A stretch of 64,000 bases of DNA from Pseudomonas atagonensis (GTDB lineage: Bacteria; Pseudomonadota; Gammaproteobacteria; Pseudomonadales; Pseudomonadaceae), in contig NZ_VXCA01000013.1 in NCBI RefSeq assembly GCF_011369485.1, positions 59,680 through 123,679 on the forward strand, in the 5' to 3' direction. The position numbers and the translations under genes were made by a program. How positions within the stretch are numbered: position 1 is the first letter of the stretch; every line of letters begins with the position of its first letter. Shown here in pieces: positions 16,718-26,295 of this stretch. Below the pieces are notes generated by a model. The model had not been told where the DNA came from and made no database searches. It saw only the letters and a program-made list of their open reading frames with translations.

Positions 16718-19141
16718 TCAGAAGTCGACGGTGGCCGACAGCAGATAAGTGCGCGGTGTCGAGAGCGTCAGGCCTGGCTCGCTGTCGTCCGAGGCGCCGG
16801 CGGAACTCCAGTAGCGTTTATCCGCCACGTTTTCGATATTGCCGCGCAACGTGATGTTTTTTTCATCAACCTTGAAAGCGTAGCGGGCACCGACGTCGAA
16901 TCGCGTCCAGGCGTCGATTTCCTTGTTGTTCGATTGATCCAGATACTGCGAGCTCGAATAGATGCTTCGACTGGTCAGCGTCAGGCCCTGCACGCCCGGC
17001 ACATCCCACTCGGCGCCCAGATTGACGTTGTATTTCGGCGTGGCCGGCGCCCGGTTGCCGTCGAAGGTGCCGTTGGTGGTGTGCGTCAGCTCGCTGTCGA
17101 TATACATGACGCCACCCAGCAGGCGGAACCCGTCGAGCGGTTCACCGAACACGCTCAATTCCACCCCATCATTCTGACGCTTGCCATTCGGGCCGAAGAC
17201 CCGCGTGGTGGCGTTGGTTTCATACGCCGGTTGTTTGATGCGGAACACCGCCGCAGTGACCGCGAAGGCGCCGGCATCATATTTGGCGCCGACTTCCACC
17301 TGACGACTGATGAACGGCGGAAAAATCTCATCCTCGTTGACAGAGGTCGACGGTGCGATCTTGCCCTGACTCAAGCCTTCCATGTAGTTGGCGTACAGCG
17401 ACAGTTTGTCGGTGGCCTTGAACAGGATGCCGCCGGAAGGCGACAGCTTTTCCTCGTCATACGCGGTGCCACCTTTGACATCGTCGCTCCAGTCATCGAC
17501 TTTCACGCGCTGCCAGCGAGCGCCGAGTGTCAGCAACAGGCGATCATCAAAAAAGCCCAGAGTGTCGGACAACGCTACACCGCTGAAGCGGTTTTCGGTG
17601 TAGACCTTGGGATCCTGCCGCGTAGGTCGTACCGGTGTCGGCGTCTGCACCGGGTCATAAAGGTTGCTGCGGGACGCGGCATACCGGGCGCCACCGTTCT
17701 CGAAATCCATGTAGAAATAACTGGCTGCCAGATTCACCTCATGACTCACCGGTCCGGTGTGAAACCAGTTGCGCACGCCCATCGTCGCCGTACGGACATT
17801 TTCATCGCGGGTGAAATCACGCGGCTGCACACTGAAATCACCGGCGTCGTTGATAACCGAAACGGCATGGCGAAGAAAGTCGTGATTGCTTTTGCGGGCG
17901 CCGACACCGCCATACAGCATGACCGAATCACTGACATCGAACTCAGCGTTCACGGTGCCGAACGTGTCTTCGGTACGCGCCTTGCTCCAGGCCTGCGCGT
18001 AGTTGTGTCGCACTTCGGTGGCGCTTGGCACTCTGGCGTTGGCACCGACTTGCACACGCTCCTGCGGGGCGTCGGTATCGCGCTCGGTGTGCCCGACATC
18101 GGTGGAAAGGCGCAACCGCTCACCGCGAAAGTCCAGGCCCAGCACAGCCATTTCCCGATCAACACTCTGATGATCCCAATCGGTATCGCCTGCTTGCTTG
18201 ACGCCATTGAAACGCAGGCCGAACTGGTTGTCCTCACCAAATCGACGCCCCACGTCCACCGCCCCACCCACCTGGCTGTCCGAGGCATAACTGCCGGTAA
18301 ACGACGTGATCGGTTTGTCCGTGGCGCGCTTGGGCACCACGTTGATGCCGCCGCCGACGCTGCCTCGTGGCGAGATGCCGTTGATCAGTTGGCTCGGCCC
18401 TTTGAGGATGTCGACGCGGTCAGCCATTTCCATGTCGATCGTGTAGGTCGGCAGGACGCCATACAGACCGTTGTAGGAAACGTCGCTGTTGAACAGACTG
18501 AACCCGCGAATGGTGAATTGCTCATAACGTCCGCCTGCCGGATTGGTGGCGCGAACCGAAGGATCGCTGGCAATCAGATCGCCCAGCGTGCGGGCCTGTT
18601 GGTTTTTCACCGCCTCATCGGTGTAGGTGGTCATGCTGAATGGCGTTTCCATGAAGTCCCGCGATCCGAGCAGCCCTTGCGAGCCTCGGCGCGCCACCTG
18701 ACCACCGGCATAAGCATCACCGCCCACCGAACCGGTAGCGCCGAGGATCGACGTCGGCGCCAGTTGCAGGCTGCCGCCTTGTGGCGCAGGCATCAGGATG
18801 TACGCTTGATCGCCCACCGGCTGCAGTTGCAGACCGGAATCGAGTAGCAGCCGGGCAAAGCCTTCCTCGACATCAAACTCGCCGGACAACCCGGCACTGT
18901 TGCGCCCGCTGACCAATGCCGGATCGACCGACAGACTGACACCCGCCAGACCGGCAAACCGGGTCAAGGCATCGCTAAGCGTCCCCGCTGGCACCTGATA
19001 ACTGCGCCGGTCAGCGCCTTCGGCCCAACTGGGCGTAATCAACCACGGGCTGGCACTCAGGCTCAACAACAGGCTCAGATGCAACAACGGGCGCAGGCCG
19101 GTGGACGCCGGATGCGGACAGCAAGGCTTTACTGCGGGCAT
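16718..19141 (-). CDS. TonB-dependent siderophore receptor with signalling (STN) domain
   Basis: An 807-residue outer-membrane receptor. A signal peptide is followed by an STN domain at about residues 45-118 (SYQVPAGTLSDALTRFAGLA ... LQLQPVGDQAYILMP). The plug domain comes next (MTTYTDEAVKNQQARTLGDL, RVDILKGPSQLINGI), then a beta-barrel ending in TYLLSATVDF with the terminal Phe. The STN domain marks it as an FpvA/FecA-type transducer: ligand binding is relayed to the FecR-like protein to activate the FecI-like sigma factor. The gene lies 67 bp downstream of fecR. The ligand is probably a ferric hydroxamate or other heterologous siderophore, since no biosynthesis genes are nearby. Confidence 0.92.
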   Translation of the reverse strand: MPAVKPCCPHPASTGLRPLLHLSLLLSLSASPWLITPSWAEGADRRSYQVPAGTLSDALTRFAGLAGVSLSVDPALVSGRNSAGLSGEFDVEEGFARLLLDSGLQLQPVGDQAYILMPAPQGGSLQLAPTSILGATGSVGGDAYAGGQVARRGSQGLLGSRDFMETPFSMTTYTDEAVKNQQARTLGDLIASDPSVRATNPAGGRYEQFTIRGFSLFNSDVSYNGLYGVLPTYTIDMEMADRVDILKGPSQLINGISPRGSVGGGINVVPKRATDKPITSFTGSYASDSQVGGAVDVGRRFGEDNQFGLRFNGVKQAGDTDWDHQSVDREMAVLGLDFRGERLRLSTDVGHTERDTDAPQERVQVGANARVPSATEVRHNYAQAWSKARTEDTFGTVNAEFDVSDSVMLYGGVGARKSNHDFLRHAVSVINDAGDFSVQPRDFTRDENVRTATMGVRNWFHTGPVSHEVNLAASYFYMDFENGGARYAASRSNLYDPVQTPTPVRPTRQDPKVYTENRFSGVALSDTLGFFDDRLLLTLGARWQRVKVDDWSDDVKGGTAYDEEKLSPSGGILFKATDKLSLYANYMEGLSQGKIAPSTSVNEDEIFPPFISRQVEVGAKYDAGAFAVTAAVFRIKQPAYETNATTRVFGPNGKRQNDGVELSVFGEPLDGFRLLGGVMYIDSELTHTTNGTFDGNRAPATPKYNVNLGAEWDVPGVQGLTLTSRSIYSSSQYLDQSNNKEIDAWTRFDVGARYAFKVDEKNITLRGNIENVADKRYWSSAGASDDSEPGLTLSTPRTYLLSATVDF

Positions 19142-19208
19142 TGAAGAAGCTCTCTTGATCGTTCATTTGCCTTGAATGACAAGCGAGCGGAAAAAAGGGG
19201 ACAGCCTT

Positions 19209-20153
19209 TCAGACGATTTTTTTGCGTGGGGCCAACGTCACCCAGTAGCGGGTGCGCATCTGCACCTCGAGCGGCAGGCTGGCCGCGAGTAGCGCGAGGA
19301 TGCGATCGGTGTCGTCGAGGCGGAAACTGCCGGTCACGCGCAACGTTTCAAGTTCCGGTGCCCAGCGCAGGACGCCCGGACGATAGGTGTCGAGTTCGCG
19401 CAGAAAGTCTCCCAACGGTCGATTGCTCGCCATCAACATGCCTTCGCGCCAGCCTGGTTGCGCCACATCAAAAGGCTCGATGGCCGCAGCGCCGTCAGCT
19501 TGCAAACTGACCTGCTGCCCGCCGCGCAGCCGCACCGGCGCGCCTTGCAAGGGGTGCAACTGCACGACACCGCTGAACACCGATACCCGGCAACTGCGAG
19601 AATCCTGACGCACACAGACGTCGCTACGACTGACGACGACCTGACCAAACCGGGTATGAATCGTCAACGCCGCAGTGTCCGTCACGTTCAGCGACATCTC
19701 GCCCTCCACCAGCCTGAGTAGCCGATGCTCGACATCCACGTCGACCGCACTGGCCGTATTCAGTTGCAAAATGCTGCCATCGGCCAATTGCAGGGTTTTG
19801 CGCTCGCCCGTCGCGGTTTGCAGGTCTGCACGCCAGACTTCAATCGGCAGTTGTCGACTCAATAGCCACGCCGCCGGCACCAACGCCACCGCACCCAACG
19901 TACGCTTTAGCAGCACGCGGCGCCCCGGATCAGGCCGGTCAAGGCTGCTCAGGGCCAGCGTCGAGGGCAGCTCGGCGAAGCGCTGACGCAGCATTTGCGC
20001 CTTCTGCCATGCCAGCTCATGACTGGCAGCACTGTCACGCCAGCGTTGCAGATTGGCGTGATCCTGTTCAGTGGCGCTGCCGGACTCGAGCAGCGCCAGC
20101 CATTGCGCCGCCGCCCGCACAGCCTGACGCAGATCAACCGCAGTCCCGCTCAC
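19209..20153 (-). CDS. FecR-family anti-sigma factor / signal transducer
   Basis: An inner-membrane regulator. I prefer the GTG at 20153 (314 residues). It overlaps the sigma-factor stop as GTGA and has GGTGG about 8 nt upstream; an ATG at 20171 would give 320. The N-terminal cytoplasmic anti-sigma part contains WLALLESGSATEQDHANLQR and HELAWQKAQML. A single membrane segment lies near residues 85-102 (TLGAVALVPAAWLL). The periplasmic FecR domain follows (TATGERKTLQLADGSILQLN). It senses the liganded receptor through its STN domain and controls the FecI-like sigma factor encoded just upstream. Confidence 0.9.
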   Translation of the reverse strand: MSGTAVDLRQAVRAAAQWLALLESGSATEQDHANLQRWRDSAASHELAWQKAQMLRQRFAELPSTLALSSLDRPDPGRRVLLKRTLGAVALVPAAWLLSRQLPIEVWRADLQTATGERKTLQLADGSILQLNTASAVDVDVEHRLLRLVEGEMSLNVTDTAALTIHTRFGQVVVSRSDVCVRQDSRSCRVSVFSGVVQLHPLQGAPVRLRGGQQVSLQADGAAAIEPFDVAQPGWREGMLMASNRPLGDFLRELDTYRPGVLRWAPELETLRVTGSFRLDDTDRILALLAASLPLEVQMRTRYWVTLAPRKKIV

Positions 20154-20659
20154 AGATCCACCAGCAGGCAATGTTCATAAGCTTGAGCCATGTAGCGCTT
20201 GACCGTGCGCTCGGACACCTTCAAACGCTCAGCGATGTGTTGATAGGTCAGCCCTTCCAGCTGACTCCACAGAAATGCCCGACGCACCGCACGCGGCAAC
20301 CCGTCAAGCAACTCATCGATAGCCTGCAAGGCCTCCAGCAACAACCAGCGCTGTTCGGGCGACGGCACGGACGCTTCGGGCAACGTGGCGAGAGCGGCCA
20401 GGTAAGCCTGTTCAAGACTGCGACGCTGATAGAAATTGCTCAGCAGGCGCCGCCCCACTGTCAGCAGATAAGCGCGGGGCTCGTGCAGATCGGCAATGCG
20501 CTGGGAACTGGCAAGGACACGCAAAAACGTATCCTGACTGAGATCAGCCGCATCGCAGCTGTTGCCCAGACGTCGACGCAACCAGTTTTCCAGCCAGCCA
20601 CGATGATCGCGGTACAAATCGTGGAGGCTTGGCTCCTTCGGCAACGCTGCATCACTCAT
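20150..20659 (-). CDS. ECF sigma factor, FecI type
   Basis: A 169-residue iron-starvation sigma factor. Region 2 is seen as AADLSQDTFLRVL and AYLLTVGRRLLSNFYQRR. Region 4 is seen as LPRAVRRAFLWSQLEGLTYQ followed by the helix-turn-helix HIAERLKVSERTVKRYM. It directs RNA polymerase to the adjacent receptor gene when the receptor is occupied. It is the first gene of the fecI-fecR-receptor series and overlaps fecR by 4 bp if fecR starts at its GTG. A Fur-box-like sequence lies about 35-50 bp upstream. Confidence 0.92.
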   Translation of the reverse strand: MSDAALPKEPSLHDLYRDHRGWLENWLRRRLGNSCDAADLSQDTFLRVLASSQRIADLHEPRAYLLTVGRRLLSNFYQRRSLEQAYLAALATLPEASVPSPEQRWLLLEALQAIDELLDGLPRAVRRAFLWSQLEGLTYQHIAERLKVSERTVKRYMAQAYEHCLLVDL

Positions 20660-20691
20660 ATCCAGAAGCCCTGTGCCAAGGAGTCATCGCA

Positions 20692-20710
20692 AATGAGAGT
20701 GATTCTATTT
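20692..20710. promoter_or_regulatory. Fur-box-like sequence upstream of the FecI-type gene
   Basis: AATGAGAGTGATTCTATTT resembles the 19-bp Fur consensus (GATAATGATAATCATTATC), with the central TGAnANTGATT pattern common in pseudomonad fecI promoters. Iron repression of this signalling unit is inferred from the motif. Confidence 0.55.
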
Positions 20711-20805
20711 AATGTCGCCGCGTTGAACCAAGCGCTTTATGCGCTCAAAGGGCAGAAAGATTGATCAGGGCAGGAAAGGAGCGGCGAAAAGCCAAATTTC
20801 AGACA

Positions 20806-20834
20806 CAAAAAACCCCGGTCTTTCGACCAGGGTC
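20806..20834 (-). terminator. Terminator of the tRNA-Val-Asp-Asp transcript
   Basis: ACCCCGGTC and GACCAGGGT pair around TTTC with one internal mismatch. On the minus strand the stem is followed by six T residues. It lies about 75 bp after the last tRNA-Asp. Confidence 0.8.
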
Positions 20835-20906
20835 TTTGCTATCGGATCCGACTCAGCGAAGCTGACTTCGGTGCTTCAAGGCGTTCAGTGGTCCTTGAAG
20901 CAGATA

Positions 20907-20983
20907 TGGCGCAGCGGACGGGACTCGAACCCGCGACCCCCGGCGTGACAGGCCGGTATTCTAACCGACTGAACTACCGCTGC
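20907..20983 (-). tRNA. tRNA-Asp (anticodon GTC), copy 1
   Basis: A 77-nt cloverleaf with encoded CCA: acceptor GCAGCGG, D arm GTTCAGTCGGTTAGAAT, anticodon loop CTGTCAC and T arm GCGGGTTCGAGTCCCGT. It is identical to the copy at 21077-21153. Confidence 0.96.
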
Positions 20984-21076
20984 GTATCGCTTTGAGCTTG
21001 CGCTCAAGTAACTCGTTTTGACTGAAAGCTTCGGTACTTTGCAATCGCGAACCAGATGACTCTGACTCGTAAAATA

Positions 21077-21153
21077 TGGCGCAGCGGACGGGACTCGAAC
21101 CCGCGACCCCCGGCGTGACAGGCCGGTATTCTAACCGACTGAACTACCGCTGC
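21077..21153 (-). tRNA. tRNA-Asp (anticodon GTC), copy 2
   Basis: The same 77-nt sequence as the copy at 20907-20983, about 93 bp away, in one transcript with tRNA-Val(TAC) upstream. Confidence 0.96.
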
Positions 21154-21208
21154 GCGTCGGTGCAGGCACTTTCAGCCTACCTTCTTGCTTACGCAAGTTC
21201 TCGGGGAG

Positions 21209-21284
21209 TGGTGGGTGATGACGGGATCGAACCGCCGACATTCTGCTTGTAAGGCAGACGCTCTCCCAGCTGAGCTAATCACCC
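21209..21284 (-). tRNA. tRNA-Val (anticodon TAC)
   Basis: A 76-nt cloverleaf with encoded CCA: acceptor GGGTGAT, D arm GCTCAGCTGGGAGAGC, anticodon loop CTTACAA and T arm GGCGGTTCGATCCCGTC. It is the first of the three-tRNA series transcribed leftwards. Confidence 0.96.
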
Positions 21285-21374
21285 GTTTGCATCTCCGAGG
21301 CCGCGAAATTTACGCAGGTAGCGAACCTAAGTCAATAGCAGGATTGAAGTTTTTCTAAAAAAGACGAAATCATG

Positions 21375-22151
21375 TCATTCGGTGTAGATCATCTTCTTGG
21401 TCATGCCGCCGTCGACGACGAATTCCTGCCCGGTGACAAACCCGGCATTCCTCGACAACAGCCACGCCACCATCGCCGCCACGTCCTCCACCGTCCCTAC
21501 CCTGCCCGCCGGATGCTGGGCATGATCGGTTTCCGCCAGCGGTTGTGCACGACGAGCGGAAGGATCCCGCGCATCGATCCAGCCCGGGCTAACCGCGTTG
21601 ACGCGAATCTCCGGCCCCAGACTGATCGCCAGCGCATGCGTCAGTGCCAGCAATCCGCCCTTGCTCGCCGCATAAGCCTCGGTGTCCGGTTCGGACTGAC
21701 CCGCCCGCGTCGACGCCAGATTGACGATCGACCCGTTGTGCGCGCGCAGGTACGGCGCACAGTGCTTGGCGAGCAGCATCGGCCCACTGAGATTCACCGC
21801 CAGCACACGATTCCAGTAAGCCAGATCGAGACTTTCGAGGGTGATGTTGTGCGGATCGGCCACCGCCGCGTTGCACACCAGCGCATCGAGGCGACCAAAC
21901 TGCCCGAGCACTTCGGCCACACCGAGCGCGACCTGACCTTCATCCGCCACATCCATGGCGATAAACCAGGCATTCTCACCCAGCACCTTCGCCACTTTCG
22001 AGCCACGCACGCGATCCAGATCGGTCAACACCACTTGCCAGCCTTCGCTGATCAGCCATGCCGCGATCCCCAGACCGATACCGCGCGCAGCACCCGTGAC
22101 CAGCGCAACGCGGCCATGGGTGCCTGTCTTCGGAGTGGACAACTCGATCAC
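21375..22151 (-). CDS. Short-chain dehydrogenase/reductase (SDR)
   Basis: A 258-residue classical SDR. The cofactor motif is [16 protein letters not shown] at residues 19-34, the NAG-type motif is CNAAVADP, and the catalytic serine and YxxxK lie in [20 protein letters not shown] followed by SKGG. The C-terminal [16 protein letters not shown] is also typical. The start codon is GTG, overlapping the metZ stop as GTGA, so translation is coupled to metZ. The same pair is, as I recall, adjacent in P. aeruginosa (PA3106-PA3107). The substrate is unknown, and its link to methionine metabolism is only positional. Confidence 0.88.
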   Translation of the reverse strand: MIELSTPKTGTHGRVALVTGAARGIGLGIAAWLISEGWQVVLTDLDRVRGSKVAKVLGENAWFIAMDVADEGQVALGVAEVLGQFGRLDALVCNAAVADPHNITLESLDLAYWNRVLAVNLSGPMLLAKHCAPYLRAHNGSIVNLASTRAGQSEPDTEAYAASKGGLLALTHALAISLGPEIRVNAVSPGWIDARDPSARRAQPLAETDHAQHPAGRVGTVEDVAAMVAWLLSRNAGFVTGQEFVVDGGMTKKMIYTE

Positions 22152-23359
22152 AACGCCGCCAGACCGCGCGCCAGATCGGCTTGCAGGTCGGCCACGTCTT
22201 CCAGACCGACCGCGATGCGGATCAGGCTGTCACGAATGCCCGCTGCTTCACGTTCCTGCGGCGCCAGACGGCCGTGAGAGGTGGTGCTCGGGTGAGTAAT
22301 GGTGGTTTTACTGTCACCAAGGTTGGCGGTGATCGAGATCAAACGGGTTGCATCGATAAAGCGCCAGGCACCCTCTTTGCCGCCCTTGACCTCAAAGCTC
22401 ACCACGGCCCCGAAACCTTTCTGCTGACGCTGGGCCAGCTCGTGCTGTGGATGGCTCTTGAGGCCGGCGTAATGCACCTTCTCGATACCGTCCTGCTGCT
22501 CCAGCCATTCGGCCAGTTGCTGAGCGTTGGCACAGTGCGCCTTCATCCGCAGATTCAGGGTTTCCAGACCTTTGAGGAAGATCCACGCATTGAACGGGCT
22601 CAAAGTTGGCCCGGCAGTACGCAGGAAGCCGACGATCTCTTTCATCTGCTCGCTGCGACCAGCCACCACGCCACCCATGCAACGACCCTGGCCATCGATG
22701 AACTTGGTCGCCGAGTGCACAACGATGTCTGCGCCCATTTTCAGCGGCTGCTGCAACGCAGGCGTGCAGAAGCAGTTGTCGACCACCAGCATCGCGCCTT
22801 TGGCGTGAGCAATTTCCGCCAGTGCGGTGATGTCCACCAGCTCAGCCAGCGGATTGGACGGCGACTCGACAAAGAGCAGTTTGGTGTTCGGCTTGATCGC
22901 CGCATCCCACGCCGACAAATCAGCCAGCGGTACGTAATCGACTTCCACGCCGAAGCGCTTGAAGTACTTCTCGAACAGACTGATGGTCGAACCGAACACG
23001 CTACGCGACACCAGCACGTGATCGCCGGCGCTGCACAGGCTCATCACCACCGCCATGATCGCCGCCATGCCGGTTGCGGTGGCCACGGCCTGCTCGGCAC
23101 TTTCCAGCGCAGCAATGCGCTCTTCGAACGCGCGCACGGTCGGGTTGGTGTAACGCGAGTAAACGTTGCCCGGCACTTCTCCGGCAAACCGCGCAGCGGC
23201 ATCCGCAGCAGTGCGGAACACGTAGCTGGAGGTGAAGAACATCGGATCACCGTGCTCACCTTCCGGCGTACGGTGCTGACCGGCACGTACGGCCAGGGTA
23301 TCGAACGCTACGCCTTCGAGGTCGCTGTCCAACCGACCGGCATCCCATTCCTGACTCAT
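22148..23359 (-). CDS. metZ: O-succinylhomoserine sulfhydrylase MetZ
   Basis: A 403-residue PLP enzyme of the Cys/Met metabolism family. It joins O-succinylhomoserine and sulfide to make homocysteine, the direct sulfhydrylation route used by Pseudomonas instead of MetB/MetC. Motifs are [20 protein letters not shown], the [14 protein letters not shown] region, and the PLP lysine in [13 protein letters not shown] near residue 217. GGAGTGACAGC precedes the ATG. Position next to purF matches the pseudomonad metZ locus and supports MetZ over other gamma-family enzymes. Confidence 0.94.
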   Translation of the reverse strand: MSQEWDAGRLDSDLEGVAFDTLAVRAGQHRTPEGEHGDPMFFTSSYVFRTAADAAARFAGEVPGNVYSRYTNPTVRAFEERIAALESAEQAVATATGMAAIMAVVMSLCSAGDHVLVSRSVFGSTISLFEKYFKRFGVEVDYVPLADLSAWDAAIKPNTKLLFVESPSNPLAELVDITALAEIAHAKGAMLVVDNCFCTPALQQPLKMGADIVVHSATKFIDGQGRCMGGVVAGRSEQMKEIVGFLRTAGPTLSPFNAWIFLKGLETLNLRMKAHCANAQQLAEWLEQQDGIEKVHYAGLKSHPQHELAQRQQKGFGAVVSFEVKGGKEGAWRFIDATRLISITANLGDSKTTITHPSTTSHGRLAPQEREAAGIRDSLIRIAVGLEDVADLQADLARGLAAL

Positions 23360-23402
23360 GCTGTCACTCCTTGCCCTGTTCTCGAAAAATAAAAGTCAGA
23401 TA

Positions 23403-23426
23403 CAAAACCGGCCCCTCAGGGCCGGT
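23403..23426 (-). terminator. Hairpin between purF and metZ
   Basis: ACCGGCCC and GGGCCGGT form a perfect 8-bp stem around CTCA. On the minus strand it is followed by TTTTG. It lies just after the purF stop and may end or attenuate the purF transcript before metZ. Confidence 0.7.
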
Positions 23427-23432
23427 AGAAAC

Positions 23433-24938
23433 TCAGTTGTTGTACAGATCGATGATCGCACTGACCGCCTGGGTCTTGACCTTCGAGGCATCGTTGCGAG
23501 CCTGTTCGATCTTGTTCAGGTAAGCCTCGTCGACGTCACCGGTGACGTACTTGCCGTCGAACACCGCGCAATCGAAGTTTTCGATCTTGATCTTGCCGCC
23601 GCCGACCGCTTCGATCAAGTCAGGCAAGTCCTGATAGATCAGCCAGTCAGCACCGATCAGGTCAGCCACGTCCTGAGTCGAACGATTGTGCGCGATCAGC
23701 TCGTGAGCGCTTGGCATGTCGATGCCGTAGACGTTCGGGAAGCGTACGGCCGGAGCCGCCGAGCAGAAGTAGACGTTTTTCGCGCCGGCTTCGCGGGCCA
23801 TCTGGATGATCTGCTTGCAGGTGGTGCCGCGAACGATCGAGTCGTCCACCAGCATCACGTTCTTGCCGCGGAATTCCAGCTCGATGGCGTTGAGCTTCTG
23901 GCGTACCGATTTCTTGCGCGCGGCCTGGCCGGGCATGATGAAGGTACGGCCGATGTAACGGTTCTTGACGAAGCCTTCGCGGAATTTCACGCCCAGATGG
24001 TTGGCCAGTTCCAGCGCCGCAGTGCGGCTGGTGTCCGGGATCGGGATGACCACGTCGATGTCGTGTTCTGGACGCTCGCGCAGGATCTTCTCGGCGAGCT
24101 TCTCACCCATGCGCAGACGGGCCTTGTAAACAGACACGCCGTCGATGATCGAATCCGGACGCGCCAGGTAGACGTGCTCGAAGATGCAAGGGGTCAGGGA
24201 AGGATTGGTCGCGCACTGACGGGTATGCAGCTTGCCGTCTTCAGTGATGTAGACCGCTTCGCCCGGCGCCAGATCGCGGATCAGGGTGAAACCGAGCACG
24301 TCCAGCGAAACGCTTTCGGACGCGATCATGTACTCGACGCCTTCGTCGGTGTGACGCTGGCCGAACACGATCGGACGGATGCCGTGCGGGTCACGGAAAC
24401 CGACGATGCCGTAACCGGTCACCATCGCCACAACGGCGTAACCACCAACGCAACGGTTGTGCACGTCGGTCACGGCGGCAAACACGTCTTCTTCGGTCGG
24501 TTGCAGCTTGCCGCGCTGGGCCAGCTCGTGGGCGAACACGTTGAGCAACACTTCCGAGTCGGAACTGGTGTTGACGTGACGCAGATCGGATTCGTAAATC
24601 TCTTTGGCCAACTGTTCAACGTTGGTCAGGTTACCGTTGTGCGCCAGGGTGATGCCGTACGGCGAGTTGACGTAGAACGGCTGAGCCTCGGCCGAGGTCG
24701 AGCTGCCGGCAGTCGGGTAACGGACGTGGCCGATACCCATGTGGCCGACCAGGCGCTGCATGTGACGCTGTTGAAACACGTCACGCACCAGACCATTGTC
24801 CTTGCGCAAGAACAACCGGCCATCATGGCTGGTCACGATACCGGCAGCGTCCTGGCCGCGGTGCTGGAGCACGGTTAGCGCGTCATACAGCGCCTGATTG
24901 ACGTTCGACTTACCGACGATACCGACGATGCCACACAT
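23433..24938 (-). CDS. purF: Amidophosphoribosyltransferase PurF
   Basis: I start it at the ATG at 24938, so that the protein (501 residues) begins [20 protein letters not shown], with Cys2 becoming the N-terminal glutaminase nucleophile after Met removal. It catalyses the first committed step of purine synthesis, PRPP plus glutamine to phosphoribosylamine. The glutaminase half shows [11 protein letters not shown] and AHNGNLTN. The phosphoribosyltransferase half has the PRPP loop [13 protein letters not shown] near residue 362. It lies 41 bp downstream of cvpA, the classical cvpA-purF pair. Confidence 0.96.
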   Translation of the reverse strand: MCGIVGIVGKSNVNQALYDALTVLQHRGQDAAGIVTSHDGRLFLRKDNGLVRDVFQQRHMQRLVGHMGIGHVRYPTAGSSTSAEAQPFYVNSPYGITLAHNGNLTNVEQLAKEIYESDLRHVNTSSDSEVLLNVFAHELAQRGKLQPTEEDVFAAVTDVHNRCVGGYAVVAMVTGYGIVGFRDPHGIRPIVFGQRHTDEGVEYMIASESVSLDVLGFTLIRDLAPGEAVYITEDGKLHTRQCATNPSLTPCIFEHVYLARPDSIIDGVSVYKARLRMGEKLAEKILRERPEHDIDVVIPIPDTSRTAALELANHLGVKFREGFVKNRYIGRTFIMPGQAARKKSVRQKLNAIELEFRGKNVMLVDDSIVRGTTCKQIIQMAREAGAKNVYFCSAAPAVRFPNVYGIDMPSAHELIAHNRSTQDVADLIGADWLIYQDLPDLIEAVGGGKIKIENFDCAVFDGKYVTGDVDEAYLNKIEQARNDASKVKTQAVSAIIDLYNN

Positions 24939-24979
24939 GCGACGCAACCCCTACTTAATGGATCTGAACTGAACAACAC

Positions 24980-25540
24980 TCACTGAGGCGTTTTGGCCGA
25001 CGGCAAGAGTTGCTCCTTGAACGGAATATCAGCGGGTACGCTGATTCCGCTGGCAAGCCACTGACTGCTCCACCCGAGAATCAGGTTTTTGGACCAGTCG
25101 GCGACCAATAGAAACTTTGGCACGAGCTGTGATTCTTTCCACCACCCGTCCTGCTGTACCGGCCCCAGGCTCAACAGCCCGACCGCCACGACCACCAGCA
25201 ACACGCCACGCGCAGCGCCGAAGGCCATGCCGAGGAATCGATCGGTCCCGGACAACCCGGTGACGCGAACCAACTCGCCGATAAGATAATTGATCATTGC
25301 GCCCACGATCAGTGTGGCGACAAACATGATGGCACAGCCCGCGATCACGCGAGCCGATGGGGTTTCGATGTATCCGGCGAGGTACTCGGACAGTGAGCCA
25401 CCGAACATCCAGGCGACGACTCCTGCGATGATCCAGGTCACCAGCGATAATGCTTCCTTGACGAAGCCGCGGCTCAAACTGATCAAAGCGGAGATGGCGA
25501 TGATTGCAACGATCGCCCAGTCAACCCAGGTAAATGGCAC
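24980..25540 (-). CDS. cvpA: CvpA family membrane protein
   Basis: A 186-residue inner-membrane protein that starts MPFTWVDWAIVAIIAISALI and has four hydrophobic segments, at about residues 6-25, 28-50, 62-85 and 105-125. The loop SRGFVKEALSLVTWI is a family hallmark. CvpA was named for colicin V production in E. coli and is linked to envelope stress tolerance; its molecular activity is not established. It precedes purF, with which it is usually co-transcribed. Confidence 0.92.
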   Translation of the reverse strand: MPFTWVDWAIVAIIAISALISLSRGFVKEALSLVTWIIAGVVAWMFGGSLSEYLAGYIETPSARVIAGCAIMFVATLIVGAMINYLIGELVRVTGLSGTDRFLGMAFGAARGVLLVVVAVGLLSLGPVQQDGWWKESQLVPKFLLVADWSKNLILGWSSQWLASGISVPADIPFKEQLLPSAKTPQ

Positions 25541-25638
25541 AGTGCAGCCTACAGACGGATAAGGCGGCGCATTTTAGCAGAGCGCATGGCTGTCGGTAAG
25601 CTGAGATTGTCAGTGCATTTCAATCGAGGTGATAGTTT

Positions 25639-26295
25639 TTAGCCACGCTCAGGCTGGAAGCGCACGACAAAACCCTTGAGGTTCTGCTGACGACCCAACA
25701 GATCACGCAGGCGATCGGCTTCAGCGCGCTCGATCAGCGGGCCGACAAACACGCGATTCTTACCATCGGCCGAGCGGATATAAGCGTTATAACCCTGGCT
25801 GCGCAGGGTTTTCTGCAGGCTCTCGGCACTGGCACGGCTCGACAGGCTAGCGAGCTGCACCGACCAGCTGACCGACAGGCCATTGGCATCGACGCGGCTT
25901 TGCGTGGTGTCAGGCTTGCTCGATGCTGCCGCAATAGGCTGGGCGGGCGCAGGAATCGGCTTGGTCACTGCCGGCGGAGCAGCCGGTTTGGCGATTGCAA
26001 TCGGAGTTGCGGGTGCAGGCGCTGGTGCAACCGGGGCGGCAGGCGCAGTGTCTTCTGCGACTTCTTCATCGGTGGGCACCGGCTCTTGCGGCAAGGCTTG
26101 CGGCTCAGGCACCGCCACGGATTCCATTTGCACTTGCGGCACGACCGGCGCCTGCGGCGCGGCGGGGGCATCGACAGTCACCTGACGCTGCTCATCCTGA
26201 CGGGAAAACAGCATCGGCAGAAAAATCACCGCCAGCGCAACCAGCACCAAAGCGCCAACCATGCGCTGCTTGTACGCTTTATCCAGCAAAGCCAT
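25639..26295 (-). CDS. SPOR-domain inner-membrane protein (DedD-like)
   Basis: The ATG at 26295 follows GGAGGAAG and gives 218 residues. A short cytoplasmic start ([11 protein letters not shown]) leads to one membrane segment (VGALVLVALAVIFLPMLF). A long Pro/Ala-rich periplasmic linker of about 100 residues follows, then a C-terminal SPOR domain (SWSVQLASLSSRASAESLQK ... VFVGPLIERAEADRLR). This DedD/FtsN-like layout targets denuded septal peptidoglycan during division. It overlaps the end of folC by 17 bp, in the order accD-folC-this gene-cvpA-purF, which is conserved in many gammaproteobacteria. Confidence 0.9.
   Translation of the reverse strand: MALLDKAYKQRMVGALVLVALAVIFLPMLFSRQDEQRQVTVDAPAAPQAPVVPQVQMESVAVPEPQALPQEPVPTDEEVAEDTAPAAPVAPAPAPATPIAIAKPAAPPAVTKPIPAPAQPIAAASSKPDTTQSRVDANGLSVSWSVQLASLSSRASAESLQKTLRSQGYNAYIRSADGKNRVFVGPLIERAEADRLRDLLGRQQNLKGFVVRFQPERG

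Noticed and set aside
16709..18847. 712-codon plus-strand frame opposite the TonB receptor
   Set aside because: Antisense to a gene with signal peptide, STN, plug and barrel motifs; the translation has no recognisable domain.
20907..21153. Direct repeat of about 77 bp
   Set aside because: These are the two identical tRNA-Asp genes, not a mobile-element repeat.
21209..21284. tRNA-Val as a possible integration site
   Set aside because: No integrase gene or duplicated tRNA 3' end lies nearby, and the flanking genes are syntenic core genes.
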